A program made the translations under genes and the position numbers. This document shows, piece after piece, positions 11,501-23,700 of a DNA stretch of 56,944 nucleotides (the first letter of the stretch is position 1; every line of letters starts with the position of its first letter). The notes below the pieces were generated by a model. The model did no database searches, was not told the origin of the DNA, and saw only the letters and a program-made list of their open reading frames with translations. The DNA comes from Phoronis australis (taxonomy: Eukaryota > Phoronida > Phoronidae). The DNA is taken from positions 71,436 through 128,379 of the forward strand of contig NMRA01000834.1 in NCBI GenBank assembly GCA_002633005.1, in the 5' to 3' direction.

Positions 11501-13677
11501 ACCGGAGTTTGGCGCAAACAGGGGTTGACATGTTTCGATATGAAAAGGTTAATTTAATAGTTACACATAGGCCTGGCAGCCGACGTAACAAGAGGTAAGA
11601 CAACTAGCGGACTAGTAAATTTTGAAAGAACCAATGACTCTCGTCATCATAGGTGGTGTATTAGGCTGTAAGACAAGGGGCATGAAGTCCCCACTTTCGG
11701 CCGGAAAAAAGCACTACAAAACAAAGAAGGGACGTTACAGAAGCCACCTTAATTAATGGAAGAAGCCGTAGAATACAACACAAGATGGGTTCTAAAGAAA
11801 AGGTAACAAAGTAGCTATGATAAAATGTACGAGTTGAGTATACAGTGATTGCGGAAACCGGATCACCATATCAGTTGAATGTACTACGTCAAATCGTTAG
11901 GAGGGGCCACCCAAAAAGCCCGTGGTAGTGGGATACTCTGCCTCTCTCCTTTTACAAACATACCTGTTGAGCATTTTGTGCCATAACTTCGGCAAATCGC
12001 CAATCTACAATTATTTGCAAAAAGGCACAATTTACGTGTCGCCAACGTTCCACGGTATCTTAATTTTTTCACTCTTCGACATAGTCTCATATTGTTTAGA
12101 TTCGAATAAATTGAGCAACTCAAAAATGAAGTACACATTTTATTATATCCCTTAATTTCCAAGAGCTTGAACAAATGAACGTAATTCAGTTGGCCATTTG
12201 TGATAATTTGTTGTATACTTCATGAGTTTTTATCCCAAAATGAAAGAGTCCGACGCCTTTAACAACAAGGCTGTAAAGTTAGTTAAAAGGTGAGTCGCAG
12301 AATGAATAAATGGTGATTTCCGAAACATGGTTTTAGTTTGAAATGATAAAAAGTCATTTCATTCTCTTATACTGCCTAAGTTTTGGAATCAGTCACGAAA
12401 TTGAATAGTTCTACTCTTCTCTCAGAAAATTTACCATGATAGTAAATTAGTCGCTACTTATAAAAAGAAATGAAAGGTCGCTTACTACTGTTTGAAACAA
12501 ATCAATTTTGGACGGGTTGACTCTGTCCCCGACTAAAGTGATAACATTCCTTTTGCTTGTAGACGCTCTATTTGGGATGTTCGAGTGAAAGATCGGAGAT
12601 CAATTGTGTCTTTGTGTAAACTGTTTCATAATTTTACTTTAAGCAGAGACTAAACAGAAATGCAGTCTCACGCATCACTCTAGCAGATATTTATTGAATA
12701 TTTCAAACTCATGCTCTGTCCAAATAATCTAATGGCAATAATTCGATCCACTGAAAGATACCATAACTAAAGAGTCCTCTTTAAATTTCCATCTTAAGCA
12801 GTGTCCTTGAAACCGTGAACTTTCACTGTATAATCAATGACATTCGTACATGTATTTCGAAAGACCATGCTCTGTCACCTCTGAAAAAAATTGGTCAGTA
12901 TAAGGAACTTTTTGCAGACCACATCCATATAAATATGGATTATCACGTTCATAGAGCAAACTTTTTCTAAGTCTCTGCGCTCCCTGCGAGTTCGACGTGA
13001 AGAAGTACAGATTTCTCTGATAGATCGTTCTGTCAAAATTGTCTTAACTCCAGAATAGACGTGATGAAAGAATGGCCAATAAGAGAAACTTAGCATGCAT
13101 TTTACAAAAACGTGCAATCGTCAGATGTTATTCTGTTGGTTAAGACTTCAATTTTGTATTAAAGATATTAGATAGCTGACAAATTGAACAAGTCATTTTT
13201 AAATCATATTCGAAAACACGTTAAATACGACAAACCAGCTATTCTTTGTTGGTAAAAATTATGCTTATGGTTGTGAGTGACACACAGGTCACAATCCTGT
13301 TTGAGAAAAACGCATGTGAAGTATTTTGGCTGTTTCCTCTTTCTAGAAAATAGTCGTAACACAAGCCCGAAACAAAGTTGAAAGTGTTGGGTTCAAAAAG
13401 TTGAACACTGAAAAAAGAACTTTTAGCACACTCACTCATGTTCATATTGACATGACAACAAGAACTTCTCTTTGATAGGTCATGTGCCACATATAATCAA
13501 ACTGGAAATCTTTCAATAACCACACGCGTACATTTCAGCAGGCTCGCTCTCTTACTCAGATACTCCGACTCCTGTAACAGATTCTCGCTCGAGAGAATAC
13601 GATGCCGCCAGCACTTTTAAAATATCTTTTAACGGTTCTAGGAAGAAATGTTCACGTTTGCGTAAGTTACGGTGATC
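8525..13677. other. Gene-free stretch (~5 kb)
   Basis: AT-rich with many short open frames (8919-9134, 11389-11598, 12875-13117 - strand, 13239-13490 - strand). None shows a domain I recognise. A GAGGAGAAGAAGAAGAAG run lies near 9187. A 5' non-coding IRF exon could lie here, but I cannot identify one. Confidence 0.45.
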
Positions 13678-13910
13678 CATGCACGCACCCAGCCTAAAAA
13701 GTAGGGGGGCCCAAATTTTTGAGAATGTGGATCTTTTTACTAAAAGACGAGGTATGTTTGGAGCTGTGAATTCTGCGTACACCGAATTTCGAATTTTGGT
13801 AGTTCCTGACTTTTTAGTGGACTTTTGTCTCGTTTTCTTGGACTTTTTGTTTCTCTGAGGAGGACCTTTTTGCCACTTCGCCAAACGAGCCCCCCTGGGT
13901 TGCGCGCATG
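13678..13910. mobile_element. 233-bp MITE with CATGCRCGC...CCCAG ends
   Basis: The left end CATGCACGCACCCAG (13678-13692) is an inverted match to CTGGGTTGCGCGCATG (13895-13910). About 110 bp of the right side, including the segment GGACCTTTTTGCCACTTCGCC, reappears in opposite orientation at 49024-49132. The open frames here are incidental. Confidence 0.7.
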
Positions 13911-14490
13911 CTGATATCCGTAAAAACTTCGCTTGTATAATTCCATGGGCTAAGTTTAGTAATATTTTAGAAAAATTGCAGAAATATAACCCTTGCTAAT
14001 AAAGGTGCACGTAGTCACCTATCTTAACTGCTGTTTGTAAAATTCAGCAGCTACGTTTGTAGTTAATGAGATGATGGCATACCTTAGCTTTTTAGGATAA
14101 TTTGATGTTTGCCTTTAGATGAAATCTGCAGTTCTTCTTCCTCTAGTGGGATTTTTTAAATATTGAGCGCTCATCCACCCCTGCCGATGAGTTACCATTG
14201 CCATGGTACCCTTGTGTGTGTATTTGATGTTCAGCTGTTGGAGATGCGCTCGACCTATTGACTAGATTGCTCCATAGGGTTTTTCTGTTCAGTAAACAAC
14301 ATTGGATGAACATACTTTAGGTTTGTATTTCCTGTTCTATTGCACCTTCTTACTCATCTCTTATTGTTTCGACATGTTTTCAAAAATAGTTTTTTTAAAA
14401 TGTCCAAAGACGTTCTTTTTGTTGATTACCGTTGTAATCCAGTGTACGTGGTACGAAAGTTCTGGATTAAAAAAGTAATGCTCTTTTCAG
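13911..14490. other. Sequence immediately upstream of the first IRF coding exon
   Basis: The stretch ends in a usable splice acceptor, CTCTTTTCAG at 14481-14490, so the IRF exon is probably an internal exon and this is intron. The open frame continues upstream to a possible ATG at 14400 (MSKDVLF...), but nothing in that extension resembles IRF proteins. No TATA-like promoter is evident. Confidence 0.45.
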
Positions 14491-14745
14491 GAATAGTGAT
14501 GAAGTCGCAAAACACAGAATTCCGACACATATCTCAGAAATCGCACAGCATTTATGAACCTCCCGAACTGGCCAAACTGCTCATGCGTCCCTGGCTTGAA
14601 AAATTGTTGGACTGTGGTGGCGTTCAAGGTTTGAAATGGCTGGATAAATCTTTTGGAGTTTTTCGAATCACGTGGAAGCATTACTCACTTCGAGGATGGA
14701 CGCTGAAGGACGCAGACGTTTTCAAGCGATGGGCTATTCACACAG
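14491..14745 (+). CDS. IRF: IRF exon A: start codon and first part of the DNA-binding domain
   Basis: The acceptor AG at 14489-14490 follows a pyrimidine-rich CTCTTTTC. Eight untranslated bases precede ATG 14499, which has a G at -3. The exon encodes 82 residues plus the first base of Gly83. It includes RPWL, GLKWLDK, ITWKHYS, RGWTLKDAD and the block FKRWAIHTG, and thus all five pentad tryptophans. The donor is CACACAG/GTAATG at 14746. The phase-1 break inside the Gly of HTG is, as I recall, the place where other IRF genes split this domain. The in-frame ATG at 14400 is less likely because the IRF-like part starts after the acceptor. Met29 is a further alternative start. Confidence 0.88.
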
Positions 14746-17700
14746 GTAATGACATTCTCAAAAAGAGGCACACACACAGAAATTTACTTTCTACCAACCT
14801 CCTCTAATTAAAGCAGCTATAAACCCGTGTTACTTTTGATTTAGAACGCTTACAGTTATAAAATTGGTCTCGTTGCAACTTCCTCCTTGCTCTGATGAAA
14901 AGTGATTCCTGGGTTGTAAAGACAGTTCGTTTTTCCCCGAGTCCCTGCACGGCACATGAAATGACACGTGGCAACAAGACAAACCAATTTGGTAGTCAGA
15001 GCCAGATCTCAAGCAATACCGAGCTGTCAGTTCTCTGAAGTTCTGAAATCACCTCAAATTTGATTAAGGGAAAGTTGTATGAAACGAAAACGAAATAATC
15101 TAGAAAACTGTAACAGAGTTTTTTGAGATTTCATCTTGAACATTTGAATCAAAAAATGAATTTTGGTGGTGTTATTGGTCGTGTTGTTTTGCTATGAATG
15201 TACTTTTGCTAAACGTTACCAAAATACATGATCACGTGACCCAGCGAGGTTTCACCGGCTTCTTACAATCGCTCTGTCTCTACACAGGCAAATACGACCC
15301 GCACAATCTAAATCCTGCGCGATGGAAAACCAATTTTCGATGCGCACTTAACAGCCTTAGCGACGTAACACGAATTGAAGTAAAAAATAGTAGTGCCATG
15401 CGAGGAGATGGTGCTTACAGAGTCTTCAAGTTCGAGCCAAAAGGCGACAGCAAGTACTCTAACAAACAAGGTACGTTTCCTTTTTGCATTATTAGTATAA
15501 ATCGGTATCAGCCCTTGGTTAAAACAAACTAGATTAAAACACGACTGTATTTTCTGTTGGATAGCTGCACAGACAATCACTCGTATTCTCTATAGTTTCC
15601 CAACATCAAACATTGACAAGCAAATAGAATAAAAAGTAGCTATATTTTATGAAGCGCCGAATGGTTCTTAAATGAGTACTTTTCTGGAGTTGAAATGTGC
15701 TCATTCAACTCGCATTTTTGCTTAATGAACGCGTACTATTTATTTACTTATCGAACGTGCTAAGTTGGTTCTTTAACTTAATTAGGTTAGCATAGTCCAA
15801 TCACACCCGAGCTCTCAAATCTCAAAGTGGCGGAAAAAGCAGTTTCGAAGATTGTTTATGTGAGCGCGTAAATGATGGCGCTTTTAACCTCATATAGTCA
15901 GGTTTCAATTAGGCAAAAATGACTGTTGAGGGCATTTGGGGTTAATGCAGATCTGGCAATTGATTTTAACTAATTTTGGGATGCTGAATCAAAAAAAAAA
16001 TTGCATGCCGGGTTGGATTTTGCCGGAATATCCCTCAAATCCAAGATGGCCGCCGTCGGCCATGTTGAAATTGGCAAGTCCCAATAAATGCCTTTTAAAA
16101 TGGTTATGATACATCAAACAATAGGTTTTCAGGTGTGATAAAATAGATTATGATACTATTTTCGTGATTGGGGGTCAAGGTCACTTGAAAAGGTTGAGGT
16201 CAAGTCACATTATGCCGCACATATGTGCCACTGGGAATACAGTGATGTCAAATATTTCAGGGCATCTTTACACATAAATTCAGACTGGTTTTAGGTATAA
16301 AATTTGTATGGAAAAATAAATTTTGATAACGTCATCTATAAATCTAAGAGGGCCGCCAGCCGCCATTGTGAAATTGTAATGCCTAAGGAAGTATTCTTAA
16401 CACCAAATGCATATTTCAACAGGAAATCACATGAACAGCAATTCGGGAACTCTTGCAATACTGAAAATACCCTAAGGCATAGATTGAGTACAGTAAATAA
16501 ATCTTCAATTTGGAATGAAAACGGTTGCTGAAACTGCCGTTGAAAACTGACAATGAACCATATGCTTAAGGCTTACTAAATATTTGATGTCTGCACGCCA
16601 TATGAATTGATACTGGTCAAAATGAAATTTTCCTTGACAGCCATATTGTGACTGATCAGTTGACAGTGCTTGAAGGTGTTATCCCGACAACACGTTGAAC
16701 TTTGATGCTCGGAGAATGGCTAGGACCTCAAAGCGGCAGGGCAGGAAGCTTATGGCCACACCCGCGAGCTTGCGCTAATTTTTACTTCGGTCTGAATGTT
16801 TTCAAAAGACCCACTCATTTTTCGAGTATTCCTTCGAGGCCATTTTTCACTACACCAGGATATACAACCTCAGTCGTCATCTCCCCTGGCACAAGCAGTG
16901 CAAAAGTAACCAATTGCCGATTTGAGCAACTGAATGAAGGACTTCTCGAAAAAAGTTTGATTACGGGAGTAGTTGTTCGAGTTGGAAGAAATTAAAGACA
17001 TCAACGGCCTCTAAACTGTCCCTCTATGTGCAAAGGGCAATCACAGCAACGTGACTTTGATGCTTGATTTCAATCAGTGAGACACATATTTCGCGTAAAA
17101 GCTTCCGGTGCATGAAAACCTTCTGGGAGGACCACCGTCTCTACTGCTAATGGGCGGCTCAACAAAAGGGGCTGGGGGGCTATAGCCTCCCACGTTTTTC
17201 AGTGCTGCGCCGCCCATAGTCCATAGGCGAGGCCCTACAGGGGGATGGGGGTTTTAGCCTCCACTTTTTCAGTGCTGCGCCGTCCATATTGCTAACAACA
17301 GACGGCAGCATTGTGTGTAGCCTATGCTTCACAGTGACCACTGCATCTAGCTGGCCCCAGTAGAAACAGTGAATCTGACCGATGAGCTTCATACGCCAGA
17401 AGTTTTTTTTGGCAAATAATGCCTCACACTGATTAAATCATCTAAGTCATGATGTTATAACTAAGCTTGCGCTAAACCCCTAAAGGTACTAGCCAAAATG
17501 ACTAAGGCATCTGAAAACTTTTAGCCAATTTCGAAAATTATTTGCCATATGCTTTCTTTTTTCCGTACCCCTACAATTGATAAAATTACAGTTACACGAA
17601 TTGAACTATTGTTATTCACAGATCACTTTCATAATGTTCTATAAGAAAAGATATTTGCCTTCAGAAAACACAGATGATCAACATTCCATTTTTAACAAAT

Positions 17701-20700
17701 TGGGCAGGGGTTCCTCCATATGAAAAGGAGAAGTTGAGTTTCAATTGAGATTCAATTGAAATTCAATAAAAAATTGAATTTCTATTGAATATGTCTATTG
17801 AATGAAAATTCAATTGGCACTACCCTCCAACCTGATTATGCCGTCAATTGAATGGCTATTGAACGGCAATTCAATTTCAGCACTGTAGAGAATTTTAGCT
17901 GTTCTGTATTGAATAGCTATTGAATTTCAGGACTTAGGGAATTTCTGGATGGTTTTATTTAACAAGTTACCATCAATTTTTATTCTAAACATGTGTTACC
18001 AATTGGTTTTCAAGGTTACATTCCTGGAAAGTGACCATTAAGCTTTTCAAACCCTTTCAAACAGTTTTGGCCCTGCATAAACTCTGCATGGTGTTATGTA
18101 TTGGCAATGCTACTTGTGGTTTTCCTTAGAATATAGTTTCGTGGTATTTAAGCCCACAAGCCACGTGCTCGTCCCCTTCTTGTATTAGTGAATAGACGTA
18201 TTATATTTTACTCTCATCTGTGTTGTTTTACTGGTTCTACGAACACAACATTTTGGCGACGAGGATAAAAATGGAGTCGGCTGGTTAAATATGGAATTGT
18301 TATTAAAATACGTCGTCGCGCTAAGCCTTATTACTGGTAATTTCCCTGGTGCAAGTCTTCGTCAGGTGGTCACAAATTCCCAAAAGACCTAAGGTTACTA
18401 TATTCGTGGACAATTGAGATCAAAAGGGTCAACTAACTGACAAAAAGTGTGTGGATGCTGAAGCCCCGTGTGTGCTCTATGACTACGCAGTTCCATTCAG
18501 AGACTACACAACATTACTTGGTAAGTTTTTAGCAATCAGTTTCTATCAACATCGGTCGGTGATGTTATCCACACCAGTTACCCCACTGAATAGCAGGTTT
18601 ATTGAGTGGAACTAAGTGTTTCTTTTAGGAAACTCATCCGAGGCCGGGTAGGCTAGCAGCACATATTAATATTGTCCTGGGTGGGAGTGCCCCCAAAATA
18701 AGAGGTGTATGGTACGTGACGCACAGAAGTCAAGGGTGACTTTTTTTACAGCAGTTTCTCTTCAAAACTATGCTGTTTCCAATAAAGTTTCCTTATTTTA
18801 TCGCGGACTCCACCCCCAGGACTACCAGATCAGTTATCGAATTGGTATGAATAAGCCTTAATTCAGTAAATGTCGTAACATTGCACTGGACAAAAAATTG
18901 ACACCTAGAATGAATTTTACTTGTTGAGATCAGAAGCACATTTTAAGTGTCATGAAAAATACACATTGTTAAATCACTTTTAGCCTGTTTCAGATGTTTT
19001 AATCCAGGTATTAAATAAGACTTGGGTACAAAGGTTATTAGTTTCTACACATAAACATGAAGATGAAACGTCAAGTATGTTCTGCCTTACAAAAGTAGTT
19101 TTGTCTTGTCTTTTCTTTTAAAATTTGCTAATATTTCTCCGACTATTCTGTTACAGGTGAGGGAAAACAACTGAAACCAACCGGCTGACCATCTATTTTA
19201 CCATTCGACAAAGTGAAAAGCAATCCTTCAACAATAATCTGAGAGAATTGAACGTAATTCAGAAATTCAGCATTTGATATGCCTGATTATGAACTCCGTC
19301 GCAATGTTGTTTCTTTCTGCTTTTTCAGTTTGCTATTTGTTTTTAAATACACTGATAATTGTTTATTCTCGAATCTTGTGCATAGCAGATTCTTATCCAG
19401 CTACCTACAATTGAAAACATACAACAAGACAATCGATGCAGTCATGGATTGTCATTTCCCCATAATGTGTACCAAATTGGAAAGTTTTTAACATTAGTAT
19501 AAAGCCTTTCTTCTGAAAGGAAAATTTAATGTCACTCAGCTTTTGGCTTTCGTTTCACTGGGATCTAGTTTCAATGGCCTATAGAAGCGCTTGTAAAAAA
19601 GGTCCAGTTTCGACACGTGGCTTTCTTTCATGTAACCTCATTCAGCCTCAATAACATCCACAATTAGACCCTTGAAGGTAAACACAACAGCATATCACTT
19701 GAATAGTTTTGAACAAAAATCAGACCCTGAACTAGACCAGAGTGTCACTAGTCTTCTTTAGCTTCAGTCCCTCGTGTTTCTTCTAGGAAAGGAAATAAGC
19801 TATTGTCCACACATGACTCATTGCCTATGAAAGGGCATCCTCACCAACAAGGCTAACTTGTGTAGCAGTCAGATATAGTTCGTCTGAATACAGAGACAGT
19901 TCACTGGCACATTGTCTTATGGTAACTTAGTACTGCAATTCACATTTCTCAAGGGCCACTGACTTGTACATTGTGCCATGCAGCACTGCTGTTGTGTGGA
20001 AGTGCTGTGGGAAGAGAACAGAGTAACAAAGCTTGTCTATGATACAGCTTGAAGTGGCCTTAAAATGTCACTGAACCTGGAACGAATATTGAAATATGAA
20101 TAATTAAGTACTCCAGATTGGGTCAAAAATGTTATCCCTGTTTTTAAAAAATATATGGTGACTGCTCTACAGTTTCACATAAAATTAAATAATTACTATT
20201 TTCAGAAACCAAGGTTGTATATAATAAGTATTTCATAAAACTTGTGACTTTATTTTTTATTCCTAGCCATAACAATTCTTTAAACGCATCACTTGTCTGC
20301 AAAATGTACAAGTTTTTTGAGAAACAACTTCAAACATTTGTTACCCATTTTCAAACCTTTTTATTTTTGATACTTTCAGCAATTTTAAACTCCGATTACA
20401 GGTTCATGGGTCTGTCAAGCATACTTCTAGTCTTAGGTTAAGGTAACCGTTTCTCAGACTTTTAATTTTTCTTCTAATAGAAGATATGAAGACTTGGGTA
20501 ATTTAAAAATGATGGATAATCTTTCTGTTGCTTAAGAGTAATTAAAAATCGTAAGGCACCATCAAAAATGTAATTTTCTCAAAAATGGCAATCATTTGAA
20601 TTTATAACGACTTGCAACATTTCAAAGCATGAGTTAAGACTATTCAATCACTGTGAATTCAGAAAATGTAATATACTGTATTTTCATGGGTTTACAATTG

Positions 20701-23700
20701 ATACAAGTAGCAAAACAGTTTTATGAAATCAACTTGAAGGGACTTCATGAAGCTTAAGAATTACCTCACCATGCTCTTTTCCCCAAAACATGTATTACCT
20801 GTTATTTCCTAACATTCAGTTGTACCAAATATTACAACCCCAACCCCCATGCCAATCACCCGCTAAGGACCTGAATAAGTAAATTAACAAAATGACTTAC
20901 ATACCTTTCTTTAAAAATAGCTGCTCCTTTTCAAAGGCTTTGTTCGTTGCTCCAATATTGAAAGTAGGCTTTGACAACAGATCTGCACTGGATGGGAAGA
21001 TCTTGTTGGTTAGCTGCAGTCAAAAGCTAAAAACCAATTTTTGTCCATTCAGGGACTGTGCAGAAGCTATACATATCTCCTCTGCACGGTACAAGCCCTC
21101 AAACCTGAAAACCAAAGGTTACGTGAAAACAGACGTGATAGACATCCATTTCAACGTGTAATAGATTTCCAGAAGACATATGGTATGAAGTAAACAAATA
21201 ATCTAATGCAATGGATCTTTGTCATGTACCCATTGCCATTGGGCTTGGATTGCAATCTTAACTCATTAACCTGTATCGAGTTGACAGCATAAACATTCAG
21301 CATTGATTGATGTAACTGTCACTGATAAACTGTTAGAAATCATTCCAAACAATAATAATGCTTTGACGTACGAAAAGATCCCGATTGCTACGTCAAGTAT
21401 CGTATCATATCACAACAAAGAAAGATTAACCCGACTGGCGACTGCCGCGAAGTCGACATCAGCGAGTACCTTGGTTAATAGAATAATAATGGAATAATCG
21501 TTAAAATAATCACAAACCTTACCTTTGTATAAGGTCGTGCTTACTTCCTCTCATAGAAGCACCCTTTTCACGCAATCTCAGATTCAGTTGGCACGGCTAC
21601 AAGCCATTTCACCATGTATTTAAAGGACTCGCGAAATCGAGGCTGTTTATCTAACACCACTAGTACACGCGCGCCCTCTAATTATTGTAGATTATCCGAA
21701 TAGCCTCATTATTTAGTAGCAAAGAACATTACTCAGAATCTGCGCAAGAAAGCCACGCTTCTGCACTATGCGGGGAGGGAAGTCTTTGTCATAAATGATT
21801 CTCTTCCTACAGAAGAAAATGAGACATACGACCAATTGAAAAAGAAACTTTCGCCGGGGAGGCCAGAATATGAAGTTTACCAATTCCGGCAAGCCACCCA
21901 GACCACGTCTGAGACGTTAGACATGTTTTGCGCTCGGTTACGGATGTTTGCGAAACATTGCGATTTCGCCGACATTAATCGGGAGATCAAATCACAGATT
22001 ATTCAGAAGACTACGATGGAGAAAGTGCGCCATAAAGGACTCACAGAACCTACGATTAGCGTTGCCGATTTATTAACTTATGGTTGATATGTACCCTATT
22101 CTACGAATAGACAATTTATTTACCAAACTTGCCAGTGGTCATATTTATTCTAAGCTGGCCTTAAGTCACGCATATCAACAGTTGGAGCTAGCTGAACCTT
22201 CGCAAAAGTTAACTACTCTCAACACTCTGAGCCATGGATTACTAGCTTATACCCGCGTTCCGTTCGGGATATCTTCTGCCCCCATGAAACAGATAGTGCA
22301 AGGTATTCCTATGTGCACTGTGTATCTAGACGACATGTTGGTGGCTGGTCGTAACGCGGCTGAGCATAAAGCCAACCTGGAACAGGTTTTGGAACGCCTG
22401 AAAGACGGTTTTCGTTTTAAGTCGGTCACTTACTTTGGACACCATCTGGACGGGGCAGGCACCACCAGGAAGAGATAACCAGGAAGGGACAACTGTTAGC
22501 GCATTTTAACGTGTTTTCAAAAGTGATTTCAAAAGTAAATGTTAAAGTCGTCTGGAATCCAAGCATTCTGTTTGAAAGCTTAACTCTTTAGTTATAAAGT
22601 GACACCACTTTGGTCCCCAAAGACTGCATATTAATGGCACTAGGATGCTTTGAACATGACTTGTTTTACCCTTCCAAAAGATGCCTCTTCCCAGGCATGT
22701 ACTCGGGCATGATCCTCTTTTTGAACCAACAGATGTCACTAATATATGCAAATGAGGCTCGAATCTCCTACGTCATATGACGTCATACGACGTCATACGA
22801 CGCGAACTTCCAATCTGAACCCTTAGGTGCCTATAGTAAATGACTTGAAACGCAGTTCTACCTGATTGGGCAGATCTAAGAAAATTAAGAACTCACACAA
22901 GTCAATGTTCCAAGAACATTGAATGGTTTCACATGAAAATACATTTAATTGTATTTGGATACGCTTGCATGTGTGTAAGCGTGGACTTTGTCATTTTGCT
23001 TAATCCAGATTTAGAAGCAGGTGTTAGTTTAGAAATTAGCTGCTCCCGCCACGGTGGCCGGTGTCGTGCCGTCCGAGTCGCCGGGAAGTCTTTTCCATGC
23101 ATGCGCAATTCGACGAACTAATGCTAGTCGCTGGTCAGCTCCGCTATGATTTATGCGCAATTCGACGAACTAATGCTAGTCGCTGGTCAGCTCCGCTATG
23201 ATTCATTTGAGACGTTCGGCTTAACTCGAACCTATACCCGTGTTCTGGCTCCAAGGTTCGACTTGTTTTTTGACCCAGTTTCGGGAAAAGTTCATTTTAA
23301 TACGGTCATTTCCTGAAGATTTTTTGAAAGATATGATCCCGAAATCCTTGGCCTATAGAGCTGTATCAAAATTCGTTGTTGAAACACGGCCACTGGTCCA
23401 GGTAAAATGCTATGGAACGCGTGTCCCCAAAATGCACACACTTCAACCCCTGCAGTTCAAGTTCTTTTCCCGTCAATCACTGTGCGCGGATTCTACGCGG
23501 GCAGCCTACTTCATGACTACACCTTGTTTTTAACGTGGGTGCGTCACTGAGTCACGACGTGTCCAGCCTTTGCAGTATGCACGGGAATGTCAAGCAAACG
23601 ATTCGGTTTAGAAGAACCTAAATTCATTGCACAATACTACTGGGAACTACAAGCATCAAGGAAATGCAAAGTCAATCTTTCCAAATTTATGAGCAATGAC

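Noticed and set aside
11389-11598. 70-codon frame ending at AGAG/GTAAGA, considered as an upstream IRF coding exon
   Set aside because: Splicing to 14491 would put the IRF ATG out of frame, and no domain is recognisable.
14340-14498. Upstream extension of the IRF frame (to TTG 14340 or ATG 14400)
   Set aside because: A good splice acceptor at 14490 lies before ATG 14499, and the extension has no IRF-like residues, so the start at 14499 is preferred.
14746-14807. Read-through of IRF exon A to the stop at 14807
   Set aside because: The IRF homology ends exactly at the GTAATG donor and continues in phase at 15288; the read-through residues look intronic.
16702-16995. 97-codon open frame
   Set aside because: No domain, no second copy and no supporting splice signals; likely chance in a GC-richer patch.
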